A DNA stretch of 32,235 nt, taken from the NCBI GenBank assembly GCA_030149815.1, contig JASLHI010000038.1:1-32235 (forward strand), in the 5' to 3' direction. How positions within the stretch are numbered: the stretch's first letter is position 1; the number at the start of each line of letters is the position of its first letter. This DNA is from Aquirhabdus sp. (GTDB taxonomy: Bacteria; Pseudomonadota; Gammaproteobacteria; Pseudomonadales; Moraxellaceae). The notes below the pieces were generated by a model, which saw only the letters and a program-made list of their open reading frames with translations, had not been told where the DNA came from and made no database searches. Shown here piece by piece: positions 17,040 to 25,350 of the stretch. A program made the position numbers and the translations under genes.

Positions 17040-17101
17040 GGGGCTCTCCTTGTGGGTGGTACTATCGAAAATCAACAAGGGCAACCACAAGGGATTGCCC
17101 C
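17040..17101. repeat. REP-like imperfect inverted repeat
   Basis: GGGGCTCTCCTTGTGGGTG on the left pairs, with mismatches, with CAACCACAAGGGATTGCCCC on the right. The 'GGGGCAATCCCTTGTGGTTG' type of sequence resembles dispersed intergenic repeats of Acinetobacter-like genomes (recollection, not searched). It sits 14 bases after the mmsB stop on its downstream side and could act as an mRNA 3'-end structure. Confidence 0.6.
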
Positions 17102-17114
17102 TACATCACAAATA

Positions 17115-18008
17115 TTATTGATCGGCTTTCTGTAATATCTGCAAAATACTCGAAAAATCCAAAGCACCCGCACCCGCTTTGCTATGAAGTGAATACAGGT
17201 TACGAGCCATTTCACCCAGCGGAATTGAGGCTTGTGCATTCAACGCAGTTTCAGTCGCCAGACCCAAATCTTTGAGCATCAAATCCACACCAAAACCTCC
17301 ACTGTAACCCCGTGACGCAGGCACATTATCCATCACACCGGGGTATGGATTGTATAACTCAAGCGACCAATTGCGACCAGAGCTCTTCACCATAATATCT
17401 GAAAGCACATGCGGATCCAGACCATTTGCCACACCAAGTGCCAACGCTTCTGCGGTACCAATCATCTGAATACCAAGCAGCATGTTATTGCAGATTTTGG
17501 CCGTTTGACCTGCACCATGCCCACCTGCATGAAAGATATTTTTTCCCATCGCACTCAAGATAGGACGTGCTCGTTCCAAATCCTCATCTTCACCACCGAC
17601 GATAAACGTCAATGTGCCAGCAATCGCACCACCCGTTCCACCAGACACAGGCGCATCCAGCATTGTTAGACCCAATGCAGTTGCAGCTTTAGACACCGTA
17701 ATTGCCGTTTGCGCCGCAATCGTGCTGCAATCAATGACTAAAGTGCCCTTGGGAATATGCGGTAGCAAGCCTGCATCGCCCAAATACAGCGCCTCAACAT
17801 GCCGACTGGCTGGCAACATGGAGATCACAATATCAGCAGTGCTCACTGCATCTTTTGCAGAGCTCGCAACTGCTGCACCTGCATCAGCCAGAACCTTAAT
17901 TGCTGTTGGCGACAAATCAAATACCGTTAGACGATGTCCTGCTTTCAGCAGGTTTTGCGCCATTGGCCCGCCCATATTTCCCAAACCAATGAATGCAATT
18001 TGACTCAT
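17115..18008 (-). CDS. mmsB: 3-hydroxyisobutyrate dehydrogenase
   Basis: NAD-dependent oxidation of 3-hydroxyisobutyrate to methylmalonate semialdehyde, a late step of valine breakdown. The 297-residue protein shows the beta-hydroxyacid dehydrogenase plan: IAFIGLGNMGGPMAQNLL (NAD-binding Rossmann motif, residues 4-21), LDAPVSGGTGGAIAGTL (substrate-binding loop, 117-133) and GAGQTAKICNN with catalytic Lys171. Two ATG codons are adjacent (18011, 18008); CGGAG upstream fits the second better. It is the last gene of the cluster mmsA, acyl-CoA dehydrogenase, 3-hydroxyisobutyryl-CoA hydrolase, mmsB, and begins 33 bases after the hydrolase stop. Confidence 0.94.
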   Translation of the reverse strand: MSQIAFIGLGNMGGPMAQNLLKAGHRLTVFDLSPTAIKVLADAGAAVASSAKDAVSTADIVISMLPASRHVEALYLGDAGLLPHIPKGTLVIDCSTIAAQTAITVSKAATALGLTMLDAPVSGGTGGAIAGTLTFIVGGEDEDLERARPILSAMGKNIFHAGGHGAGQTAKICNNMLLGIQMIGTAEALALGVANGLDPHVLSDIMVKSSGRNWSLELYNPYPGVMDNVPASRGYSGGFGVDLMLKDLGLATETALNAQASIPLGEMARNLYSLHSKAGAGALDFSSILQILQKADQ

Positions 18009-18041
18009 CATTTCACTCCGTAATTTTCTATTTTTTGTATG

Positions 18042-19214
18042 CTAATGACTTTTGCTGATGCCTAAATCAGCAAGCGGATGACCTTCAATCGACCAAGGAC
18101 TTTCGATAAAGCCATTGACCCATTCTGAAGTAATCTCCGCATGTGTTGCAGGTTTCCATTCTGGTTTCTGATCTTTATCAATCAGTAGCGCACGGATTCC
18201 TTCAGCAAAATCTGGACGTGCTGCACAATGCAGCGCCGCGATATATTCAAGGCGAAATACATCGGCAAGCGGCAAATTTACCGTTTGATTCAGAAGTAGA
18301 TTGGCTAAATGCGCAGAACTAGGCGAACCTGATTTTAGCGATACGACTGCTTTTTTCAGCCACGCTTCTTCAGGATCTAGCGAGATAATCGCTTGAACAA
18401 TTTGAGTGAGATCAGCTTTATTACACAGTTCATTAATCGCCTCGAAATGAACGTGCAGTGGCCCTTGAACCACTTCTAATTTAATTTCTGAACGACGTAA
18501 CACAATATCAAGAAGTTGGCTATTTCCATCATGCGTCGTGCCCCATGGCTGACGGAGCAGTTCATCGAGCACTTTAGATTTATCCACCTGCGCAATCGCA
18601 TAATCTGCAAGTTGAACAAATTTAGCATCAGCTGTATTAATCATCGCGCCCGTCAACGCAAGGAATAATCCCAGCTTTCCTGGCATCCGATTAAGGAAAT
18701 AGCTTCCGCCAACATCAGGAAATAAGCCAATCGCGATTTCTGGCATCGCAAGACGTGATTTTTCTGTGACCACACGATGACTTGCACCCGCCATCAGACC
18801 AATGCCACCACCCATCACAATACCATGCCCCCAACACAAAATTGGCTTCGGGTAAGTGTGAATGAAGTAATCCAACCGATATTCACGATCAAAAAAATCA
18901 CGCGCATATGAGTTCGCGCGAATATCATCTTTTTCAGTGGAATCATGGTGTATAAGCATCGATTGATATAGGTTCTGCAAATCACCGCCAGCACAGAACG
19001 CTTTATCCCCTGCAGCCTGCAGGATAACGATAGCGAGATCCTCATCCGCGACCCATGCTTCGAGTTGTTCAGTGATTAAATCAATCATGTCGAGCGACAG
19101 AGCATTCAAAGTCTTTTCTGCATTGAGCGTAATCATGCCAATGCGACGACCGTTATCTGCAGTCAGTGTCCCAAATAAAACAGGGCTTTTTAGATCAATA
19201 TGAGTGTCATCCAT
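18042..19214 (-). CDS. 3-hydroxyisobutyryl-CoA hydrolase (crotonase fold)
   Basis: A 390-residue crotonase-superfamily protein. CAGGDLQNLY (74-83) and GIVMGGGIGL (131-140) form the CoA-thioester oxyanion hole. AMPEIAIGLFPDVGGSYFL (156-174, with Glu159 and Asp167) and the extra C-terminal 120 residues are characteristic of the HIBCH-type hydrolase, not of simple enoyl-CoA hydratases of about 260 residues. It would release CoA from 3-hydroxyisobutyryl-CoA to give the MmsB substrate. Its ATG shares one base with the stop of the upstream acyl-CoA dehydrogenase (TAATG), so translation is coupled. Often mis-annotated as 'enoyl-CoA hydratase'. Confidence 0.9.
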   Translation of the reverse strand: MDDTHIDLKSPVLFGTLTADNGRRIGMITLNAEKTLNALSLDMIDLITEQLEAWVADEDLAIVILQAAGDKAFCAGGDLQNLYQSMLIHHDSTEKDDIRANSYARDFFDREYRLDYFIHTYPKPILCWGHGIVMGGGIGLMAGASHRVVTEKSRLAMPEIAIGLFPDVGGSYFLNRMPGKLGLFLALTGAMINTADAKFVQLADYAIAQVDKSKVLDELLRQPWGTTHDGNSQLLDIVLRRSEIKLEVVQGPLHVHFEAINELCNKADLTQIVQAIISLDPEEAWLKKAVVSLKSGSPSSAHLANLLLNQTVNLPLADVFRLEYIAALHCAARPDFAEGIRALLIDKDQKPEWKPATHAEITSEWVNGFIESPWSIEGHPLADLGISKSH

Positions 19215-20374
19215 TATCGAATCTCCTCAGGAGCAATTCCATTTAACATCTGGCGTGAAATAATCACGCGCATGATTTCATTCGTTCCCTCTAAAATCTG
19301 ATGGACGCGTACATCACGCAAATAACGCTCTAACGGATATTCACGGATATAGCCATTTCCACCATGCAGCTGTAAAGCATCATTACACACCTGAAAACCA
19401 ATGTCAGTGGCAAAACGCTTCGCCATTGCACAATACACGCTTGCATCTGGTGTATGTTGATCAAGCTTACAAGCGGCTAATCTAACCATCTGACGTGCAG
19501 CCACTAACTCTGTCACCATATCAGCGAGCTTAAATTGCAACGCCTGAAAATCAGCAAGCTTCCGCTTAAATTGCTGGCGTTCACTCATATAAAGTCGCGC
19601 AGCATCTAATGCCGCTTGCGCTGCACCAATCGAACAAGTCGCGATGTTAATCCGCCCGCCATCAATCCCCCGCATCGCAATCTTGAAGCCTTCGCCTTCC
19701 TGCCCTAGCAAATGATCTTCAGGAATCATCACATTATCAAAACTAATAATCCGCGTCGGTTGACTATTCCACCCCATCTTCTGTTCTTTGCGACCATAGG
19801 TAATCCCTGCGCTATCAGCAGGAACAGCAAATGCAGAAATACCACCCGCGCCATCTCCGCCAGTACGAGCCATTACAACCAATAGATCAGTTGCGCCAGC
19901 ACCAGAAATAAACGCTTTTGCACCATTTAACCGATAATATCCATCGATGAATTCAGCGCGAGTTTTCAATGACGCTGCATCTGATCCCGCATTCGGCTCA
20001 GTCAAACAATATGATGCCAACTTCTGTCCACTGGCTAATAATGGACACCAAGTTGCGCGTACATTTTCAGCACCCCAACTCGCGACCATCCAAGTTGCCA
20101 TATTGTGAATGGTGATATAGGCAGCCGTTGACGGACAAGCATAGGCCAGTTCTTCAAACACGATCGACGCATCCAGACGCGACAATCCCATACCGCCTTC
20201 ACTTTCTGGCGTATACATGCCACAAAAGCCTAAATCACCGGCTTTTTGAATAACATCAATAGGAAAAATACACTCTGCATCCCAATTCGCAGCAAATGGT
20301 GCCATTTCTATTGCCGCGAAATTACGCGCGCTTTGCTGAAATGCACACTGATCTTCCGATAAATCAAAGTTCAT
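19214..20374 (-). CDS. Acyl-CoA dehydrogenase, probable isobutyryl-CoA dehydrogenase
   Basis: A 386-residue acyl-CoA dehydrogenase of the short type. YCLTEPNAGSDAASLKTRA near residues 117-135 is the flavin/substrate loop, the middle domain carries KEQKMGWNSQPTRIISFD, and ILEGTNEIMRVIISRQML has catalytic Glu362. The N-terminal half (MAPFAANWDAECIFP, GFCGMYTPESEGGMGLSRLD) resembles human ACAD8 and bacterial isobutyryl-CoA dehydrogenases. With its neighbours this points to oxidation of isobutyryl-CoA to methacrylyl-CoA, the first step of the distal valine pathway. Other branched or short acyl-CoAs remain possible. Confidence 0.92.
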   Translation of the reverse strand: MNFDLSEDQCAFQQSARNFAAIEMAPFAANWDAECIFPIDVIQKAGDLGFCGMYTPESEGGMGLSRLDASIVFEELAYACPSTAAYITIHNMATWMVASWGAENVRATWCPLLASGQKLASYCLTEPNAGSDAASLKTRAEFIDGYYRLNGAKAFISGAGATDLLVVMARTGGDGAGGISAFAVPADSAGITYGRKEQKMGWNSQPTRIISFDNVMIPEDHLLGQEGEGFKIAMRGIDGGRINIATCSIGAAQAALDAARLYMSERQQFKRKLADFQALQFKLADMVTELVAARQMVRLAACKLDQHTPDASVYCAMAKRFATDIGFQVCNDALQLHGGNGYIREYPLERYLRDVRVHQILEGTNEIMRVIISRQMLNGIAPEEIR

Positions 20375-20445
20375 GGTTTATTGCTTTTCCTAGGATTTGT
20401 TGGCATTGCATTAGAAGTTCAATACTGACCCAAATTTGCGGTCAG

Positions 20446-20518
20446 TTCACTGAGCCTGTCGAAGTGAAGATCTCAGTGGTTGCGTGAATGCCGCACATTT
20501 CGACAAGCTCAATGAGCT
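20446..20518. repeat. Pair of GAGCCTGTCGAA repeats between mmsA and the acyl-CoA dehydrogenase gene
   Basis: TTCACTGAGCCTGTCGAAGTGAA (20446-20468) is itself a hairpin with TTCACT/AGTGAA arms, and an inverted relative, CATTTCGACAAGCTCAATGAGCT, lies at 20496-20518. A third copy is at 25239-25262. This is a REP/BIME arrangement lying inside the presumed mms operon, where it could lower or stabilise downstream mRNA. Confidence 0.75.
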
Positions 20519-20533
20519 ATGCAGTATTAACAG

Positions 20534-22039
20534 CTATTTCAAAGAAATCGTGGTATTCACAGCACCTACGACCGCATCATCATCAAACCAACGCGCAGTA
20601 ATCGTTTTGGTTTGGGTATAGAACAAAATGACTTGCTTACCGTATGGCCCTAAATCACCAAGTTTAGACGCGCGTGAACCACTGAAAGAAAATAACGGCA
20701 CAGGCACTGGAATCGGCACATTAATCCCAATCTGACCGACATCAATTTCCTCTTGGAATTTACGAGCAGCAGCACCTGATTGGGTGAAAATAGCCGTGCC
20801 ATTACCATTTGGATTTTGATTAATAAAATCTATCGCCTCATCCAATGTTGCAGCCGACACAATACACAGCACAGGGCCAAATACTTCTTGATCGTAGATT
20901 TTCATACCTGATTTCACACCAGAGAAAATAGTCGGGCCCACGAAGTTACCACGCTCATAACCTGTCACTGTTGGATTACGACCATCCAATTCCAGCTTCG
21001 CGCCGCTTTCAATACCACTCGCGATAAAGCCTTCAACTCGCTCACGCGCCGCACAAGAAATAACTGGCCCAACATCCGTACCTGACTCAGCACCGCCATT
21101 CACTTTCAGCGTTTTCGCTCGTGCAACAATGTCAGGAATCCACTCGTTTGCCGCACCAACCAGCACGACAACCGACAGCGCCATACAACGTTGACCCGCC
21201 GCACCAAACGCTGCGCCAGCAAGATTATTCAAGGTCTGCTCTTTATTGGCATCAGGCAAAACAATCGCGTGATTCTTTGCTCCCATCATGCATTGCACGC
21301 GTTTACCCGCAAGCGATGCACGATTATAAACGTGCGTACCAACCTTGGTTGAACCGACAAAAGATACGGCTTTAATATCCATATGATCACAGATCGCATT
21401 TACGGCTTGTTCACCACCATGAATCACATTCAGTACGCCAGCAGGAATCCCCGCTTCTAACGCTAACTCGACCAAACGCATGGTCACCATCGGATCTTGT
21501 TCAGACGGTTTCAGGACAAATGTATTGCCGCAAGCAATCGCCATCGGAAACATCCACAGTGGAATCATTGCTGGGAAATTGAATGGTGTAATCCCCGCGC
21601 ACACGCCCAACGCTTGCTGAATCGTGTAAGTATCCACACCATTTGCGACGTTATTTGCCAATTCACCCATTTGCAAATTGCCAATATTGGCAGCATGTTC
21701 AACAACTTCTAAACCACGAAACACATCACCTTCCGCGTCAGCTAATGTTTTGCCCTGTTCTGCAGTCAGGATCGCTGCAAGCTCTTTGATATTTTCGCGG
21801 ATGAGCTGTTGGTATTTCAGGAAAATACGTGCACGCGTTCCAATCGGCGTAAAGCGCCATGTCTTAAACGCAGCTTTTGCAGACGCAACAGCTGCGTTGA
21901 TTTCATCGATGGTTGCAAATGGGACGCGAGCTAAAACTTGTTGCGTCGCAGGATTCACCACATCGCGCCATTCATTCGTCTTCGATTCAACAAATTGACC
22001 ATTAATGAGCAGTTTGACGGTTGGAATAGCAGTAGCCAT
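20534..22039 (-). CDS. mmsA: CoA-acylating methylmalonate-semialdehyde dehydrogenase
   Basis: Converts methylmalonate semialdehyde, CoA and NAD+ to propionyl-CoA, CO2 and NADH; the last step of valine and thymine breakdown. The 501-residue aldehyde dehydrogenase has GITPFNFPAMIPLWMFP (a hallmark of MmsA), KPSEQDPM, SFVGSTKVG (NAD-binding), MMGAKNHAIVLPDA, and FGAAGQRCMALSV with nucleophile Cys285. It lacks the general-base Glu of ordinary aldehyde dehydrogenases, in whose place MMGAKNH stands, as expected for this CoA-dependent subfamily. AAGGAA precedes the ATG. It is the first gene of the cluster, divergent from the AraC-type regulator gene. Confidence 0.96.
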   Translation of the reverse strand: MATAIPTVKLLINGQFVESKTNEWRDVVNPATQQVLARVPFATIDEINAAVASAKAAFKTWRFTPIGTRARIFLKYQQLIRENIKELAAILTAEQGKTLADAEGDVFRGLEVVEHAANIGNLQMGELANNVANGVDTYTIQQALGVCAGITPFNFPAMIPLWMFPMAIACGNTFVLKPSEQDPMVTMRLVELALEAGIPAGVLNVIHGGEQAVNAICDHMDIKAVSFVGSTKVGTHVYNRASLAGKRVQCMMGAKNHAIVLPDANKEQTLNNLAGAAFGAAGQRCMALSVVVLVGAANEWIPDIVARAKTLKVNGGAESGTDVGPVISCAARERVEGFIASGIESGAKLELDGRNPTVTGYERGNFVGPTIFSGVKSGMKIYDQEVFGPVLCIVSAATLDEAIDFINQNPNGNGTAIFTQSGAAARKFQEEIDVGQIGINVPIPVPVPLFSFSGSRASKLGDLGPYGKQVILFYTQTKTITARWFDDDAVVGAVNTTISLK

Positions 22040-22244
22040 GTGACGAGTTCCTTATGCTGGATTTACACAAAATCTGAAAAATCTTAAGCAGTTCAATTCT
22101 GCTGATGATTTCGTCAGATTATTCAAAATCCGCTTTATCTCCAATGCTAGATAACCTCATATTTAGTGAGAGAATTTACCATGTTGGTCTAATTCTATGC
22201 GATGATACTCACATTATTTACTCTGATAAAAATCTATATCCTGT

Positions 22245-23258
22245 ATGGAAAAAAATAGTATCTCCATCCATTTTGTTCACTCCGCGCTACACCCAGTCTC
22301 ACAACGTGGATTTGATATATCCCCTGTATTACTTGAATCTGGCATTGATCCGACTTTATTGCAATCATCCCACTCACGCGTCACGGCAGATCATTTCAGC
22401 GCACTCTGGCTAGCGGTTGCACGCTGCTTAGATGACGAGTTTTTTGGTCAAGATTCACATCGTATGAAAGTGGGCAGTTTTGCCATGTTGTGTCGCACAT
22501 TGGTTCATTGTAAGACACTAAAAAGTGCGTTGGTTTGTATGATGAGGTTCTTTAATTTACTGCTCGATGATTATCACTGCAGCATCAAAAGCCAAGGACA
22601 ATACAGCCAAATTGTGATCAAGGAACAAACTCAACATCCTCAGCCACGGATCTTTGGACATGAAACCTTGCTGATCATGCAACATGGCATTGCTTGTTGG
22701 TTAGTTGGGCGACGTATTCCAATACTCATCGCAGGGTTTGCTTATCCAGAACCTGATTACAGCGAGGAATATCACCTCATGTACTCTCCTGAACTCCACT
22801 TTGACGAGGCAGCAACTTCACTGACATTTGATTCTCAATATCTTGATTTACCAGTCATTCAAAATGAACGAACCGTTCTTGCATTTATTCGCGCTGCGCC
22901 TGCCAATATTGTGTTGAAATATAAAAACAACTCAAGCTTTTCAGCGACGATTCGTAAAATGCTGCGAGCAATGCCGAGTCACGAATGGCCTGATTTTGAT
23001 ACCTTTGCATTAAAGTTGAATATGACACGTTCAACATTACGTCGACGCTTGGAAGAGGAAGGACAGCCTTTTCAAATGATTAAAGACCAACTACGTCGTG
23101 ATCTCGCCATTCATACACTCAGCCATACAACGCAAAGTGTGACTGAAATTGCCACAACATTAGGTTTTGCTGAACCCAGTGCCTTTCATCGCGCATTTAA
23201 GAAATGGACAAGCCTGACGCCAGGTGAATTTCGCCAACGATCAGATAGCAAGAAATAG
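22245..23258 (+). CDS. mmsR: AraC-family transcriptional regulator, probable MmsR
   Basis: A 337-residue regulator. The first two thirds match the 'arabinose-binding domain of AraC' type (PF12625-like) ligand domain, and the C-terminal 100 residues carry the double helix-turn-helix (FALKLNMTRSTLRRRLEEEG, then SVTEIATTLGFAEPSAFHRA and FKKWTSLTPGEFR). Divergent placement next to mmsA matches MmsR of Pseudomonas, which activates mmsAB in response to valine or 3-hydroxyisobutyrate; the name rests on that context. No convincing ribosome site is seen before the ATG, so the exact start is less sure. A strong terminator follows. Confidence 0.85.
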   Translation: MEKNSISIHFVHSALHPVSQRGFDISPVLLESGIDPTLLQSSHSRVTADHFSALWLAVARCLDDEFFGQDSHRMKVGSFAMLCRTLVHCKTLKSALVCMMRFFNLLLDDYHCSIKSQGQYSQIVIKEQTQHPQPRIFGHETLLIMQHGIACWLVGRRIPILIAGFAYPEPDYSEEYHLMYSPELHFDEAATSLTFDSQYLDLPVIQNERTVLAFIRAAPANIVLKYKNNSSFSATIRKMLRAMPSHEWPDFDTFALKLNMTRSTLRRRLEEEGQPFQMIKDQLRRDLAIHTLSHTTQSVTEIATTLGFAEPSAFHRAFKKWTSLTPGEFRQRSDSKK

Positions 23259-23278
23259 ACATCAAAAAAGCAGACAAT

Positions 23279-23317
23279 AAAAAACCAATGCCCACAACAA
23301 TCTGACATTGGTTTTTT
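23279..23317. terminator. Bidirectional terminator between mmsR and the 23354 gene
   Basis: 12-bp stem AAAAAACCAATG / CATTGGTTTTTT with a 15-nt loop. A/T runs on both sides let it serve the convergent genes on either strand. Confidence 0.8.
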
Positions 23318-23353
23318 AAATTGAAAAATGTCGAATCAATAATCAAATCATGA

Positions 23354-23743
23354 TTAATGTACAGGTGTTGTTGTGACTCCGCCTTGTAATGTATCTGAGG
23401 TCGATGCTGGCGCAGCAAAAGAACTTGTCGCTTGTCCAGATGGCTCTACGTCATGGAAAACAACACCATTTTTCCAGACTACACGTTTTTCTACACCTTT
23501 TTTGGCAGTATCTGCATCGGCTTTAACTGCATCAGCCTTATTTTCTACCGCAGCACGAGCCTTATGTTCAGCTCGGTGGGCTTTATGTTTGACGGTCGTT
23601 GTTGTATCTGCCATCACTTTCGCGGCTGTAGCTGTATCTGCAGCAGGCGGAGTATCTGCCATTGCATACAATGGAGCACTCATTCCAACAGCCAAAGCGA
23701 TAATAGCGATATGACGCGGTGTTAATTTTTTTGATAATGTCAT
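23354..23743 (-). CDS. Exported Ala/Thr/Lys-rich low-complexity protein
   Basis: A 129-residue protein with a signal peptide (basic start, hydrophobic core, likely cleavage in YAMA before DTPPA, after residue 29). Residues about 45-85 are rich in Ala, Lys and Asp (HKAHRAEHKARAAVENKADA) and probably form a charged helix. They are followed by KRVVWKNGVVFHDVEPSG and a disordered Thr/Ser tail. It is not assigned to a family. GGGAG precedes the ATG. Probably a small periplasmic protein; function unknown. Confidence 0.72.
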   Translation of the reverse strand: MTLSKKLTPRHIAIIALAVGMSAPLYAMADTPPAADTATAAKVMADTTTTVKHKAHRAEHKARAAVENKADAVKADADTAKKGVEKRVVWKNGVVFHDVEPSGQATSSFAAPASTSDTLQGGVTTTPVH

Positions 23744-23937
23744 TATTAAACTCCCAGTTAGGTTTACTATTCAAAACTCATCATAGAACTAAAAAATAAC
23801 TGAATGAATAAAAAAATGTATATTTTTGCAGCAAAAATGTGAGTTTACTCCGATAAAAGGGAGTGAAATGTTATCTACATCCTATTTATGTAACTAAGAA
23901 CTTTGTATCAGCCCGCTTTACGAATGCAACTAACAGT

Positions 23938-25176
23938 TCAATGATGACTAAAAATATTCACCAACTGCCCCACCACAATAAAGAAGAATATCAGTAGTCC
24001 AAAAATAATCGACATGATACTGGCTGAATTAACAGGACGATTGAGAGACACGTCTCGCGTTCCATCCGCAGAATTAATAAACGTATCCTGATCACGAATA
24101 ATCGCCTGCGGAATCAACTCATCAGAATCCGTAGTTAAACCATCCATCCGTTTAACCGCGGTTCCAATCGCAAGAAACTCAATAATTCCACCACCCAGAT
24201 CATATACATACGTCTTAATGCCCACGACCTGATCCGCACCGCATTGCTGCGCATCCAGTTCGATATGCTTGAGTGCATTTTCACGCGCTTCATAAATCAG
24301 CGTCGTCATCGTCGTAATTTCGCCTTTCACAAACGAGCGAAAGAAGGTACTCAACCCACCAATAAAACCCAATGAATATACCGACACGCCCAATACCAGT
24401 TTGACAGGCATATAGCCTTGATTGACCAGATTCCACATTTCTTCGTTGGTCAGGTCGCTAGTGATCGGATTCTTATAATTACTTTCAGGCAACATCGCAT
24501 GACGTGACGCAGTGCCAATCATGACCATCTCTTGCATACCTGCAAGCGGCAGAATCGATGTTTTAATCCCTACCACTGCATTTGCACCCACCGCACTCGC
24601 CTCAGCTGCGATGCGTTCTAAAGCTAAATGACGTGTTTTATTAAAAATCTCAGAGTATTGCTTAATTTCACCACGTGCCAAACTGCGCAGACCGCCAACA
24701 ATCCCACCGCCAATGCCAATCGAATACGCCACATTACCAAACACAAATTGCTTCGGTTTAAATCCGCTATCTAACTGACAATACAACGCTTGGCCATCTG
24801 CCGAGGTTGAAAATTTGAAACGATCACTCGTCTCACCATCGGTTACACTCGGATCATGATGAACAGTTGAACCGATCGAGAGAAACTCAATATTGGTACC
24901 CTGAAAAATCAAATCATTTGACACACCTGTGATGCCAATCCCGCTATGGCTTTTCGCTTCGGCTAACATCCGTTTATAGGCTAATAAACGTCCTGTATGA
25001 ATCAGCTCAGTCACAGGTTTAACTTCACCACCTGCCAATATTTTCAAGCCAGAACCGATACTGCGTAGTAAACCCAAAGAATAAACACTATTCCCGATCA
25101 CCAAATTACCCGGCAATAATTCTTTCTTTTTTAAACAATAAATTTCGTTGCCAGATAGTCCTGTAATAATGGTCAT
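23938..25176 (-). CDS. Triple YbjQ/UPF0145-like domain protein with C-terminal membrane anchor
   Basis: A 412-residue protein made of three diverged copies of a YbjQ-like domain at about 1-106, 121-226 and 241-344. Each has the same core order: GN(or GV)xxYSxG at 28-34, 147-153 and 263-269; a Gly-rich turn and GE near 50, 169 and 285; then a helix with ExR/LAxxR and a GxxxVxGIK-like strand; and an IGTA/IGST ending. A single hydrophobic segment at about 386-406 (SIMSIIFGLLIFFFIVVGQL) near the end suggests a tail anchor, with the domains in the cytoplasm. YbjQ proteins are usually single-domain (about 105 residues), proposed to be pentameric metal-binding or stress-related; no biochemical role is firm. 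AAGGAAAA precedes the ATG. Confidence 0.82.
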   Translation of the reverse strand: MTIITGLSGNEIYCLKKKELLPGNLVIGNSVYSLGLLRSIGSGLKILAGGEVKPVTELIHTGRLLAYKRMLAEAKSHSGIGITGVSNDLIFQGTNIEFLSIGSTVHHDPSVTDGETSDRFKFSTSADGQALYCQLDSGFKPKQFVFGNVAYSIGIGGGIVGGLRSLARGEIKQYSEIFNKTRHLALERIAAEASAVGANAVVGIKTSILPLAGMQEMVMIGTASRHAMLPESNYKNPITSDLTNEEMWNLVNQGYMPVKLVLGVSVYSLGFIGGLSTFFRSFVKGEITTMTTLIYEARENALKHIELDAQQCGADQVVGIKTYVYDLGGGIIEFLAIGTAVKRMDGLTTDSDELIPQAIIRDQDTFINSADGTRDVSLNRPVNSASIMSIIFGLLIFFFIVVGQLVNIFSHH

Positions 25177-25238
25177 TTTCTATTTTCCTTATTGATTGCA
25201 ATTTCAAATCATATTTTGACGTACTTTAAAAACAGCAT

Positions 25239-25262
25239 AGCTCGTTGAGCCTGTCGAAACGC
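25239..25262 (+). repeat. Single GAGCCTGTCGAA-type repeat
   Basis: AGCTCGTTGAGCCTGTCGAA and the next three bases match the inverted copy at 20496-20518 with only a few changes. A solitary REP unit between the triple-YbjQ gene and an AraC regulator gene. Confidence 0.65.
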
Positions 25263-25350
25263 GCGGGGAATATCAAAAACCTTATTTTTAAAACATAAAC
25301 ACATCTAGCTTGAATATCACATAAGCGATCAAACAAGTCTATTTATTGCC

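Larger units (their letters stand above)
16735..17114. other. Intergenic stretch between rppH and mmsB
   Basis: A 380-base gap between the divergent rppH start and the mmsB stop. It holds the rppH promoter region (not resolvable by eye), a candidate 27-codon ORF at 16893-16976 and a REP-like inverted repeat at 17040-17101. I see no other gene in it. Confidence 0.7.

Noticed and set aside
22103..22116. TGATGATTTCGTCA near-palindrome between mmsA and mmsR as an MmsR operator
   Set aside because: Only 6-bp arms with one mismatch, and AraC-type regulators usually bind direct repeats; it could easily be chance.
23373..23774. Open frames on the plus strand and in other frames over the Ala/Thr-rich gene
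   Set aside because: Low-complexity codons keep several frames open by chance; only the minus-strand frame from 23743 has a signal peptide and ribosome site.
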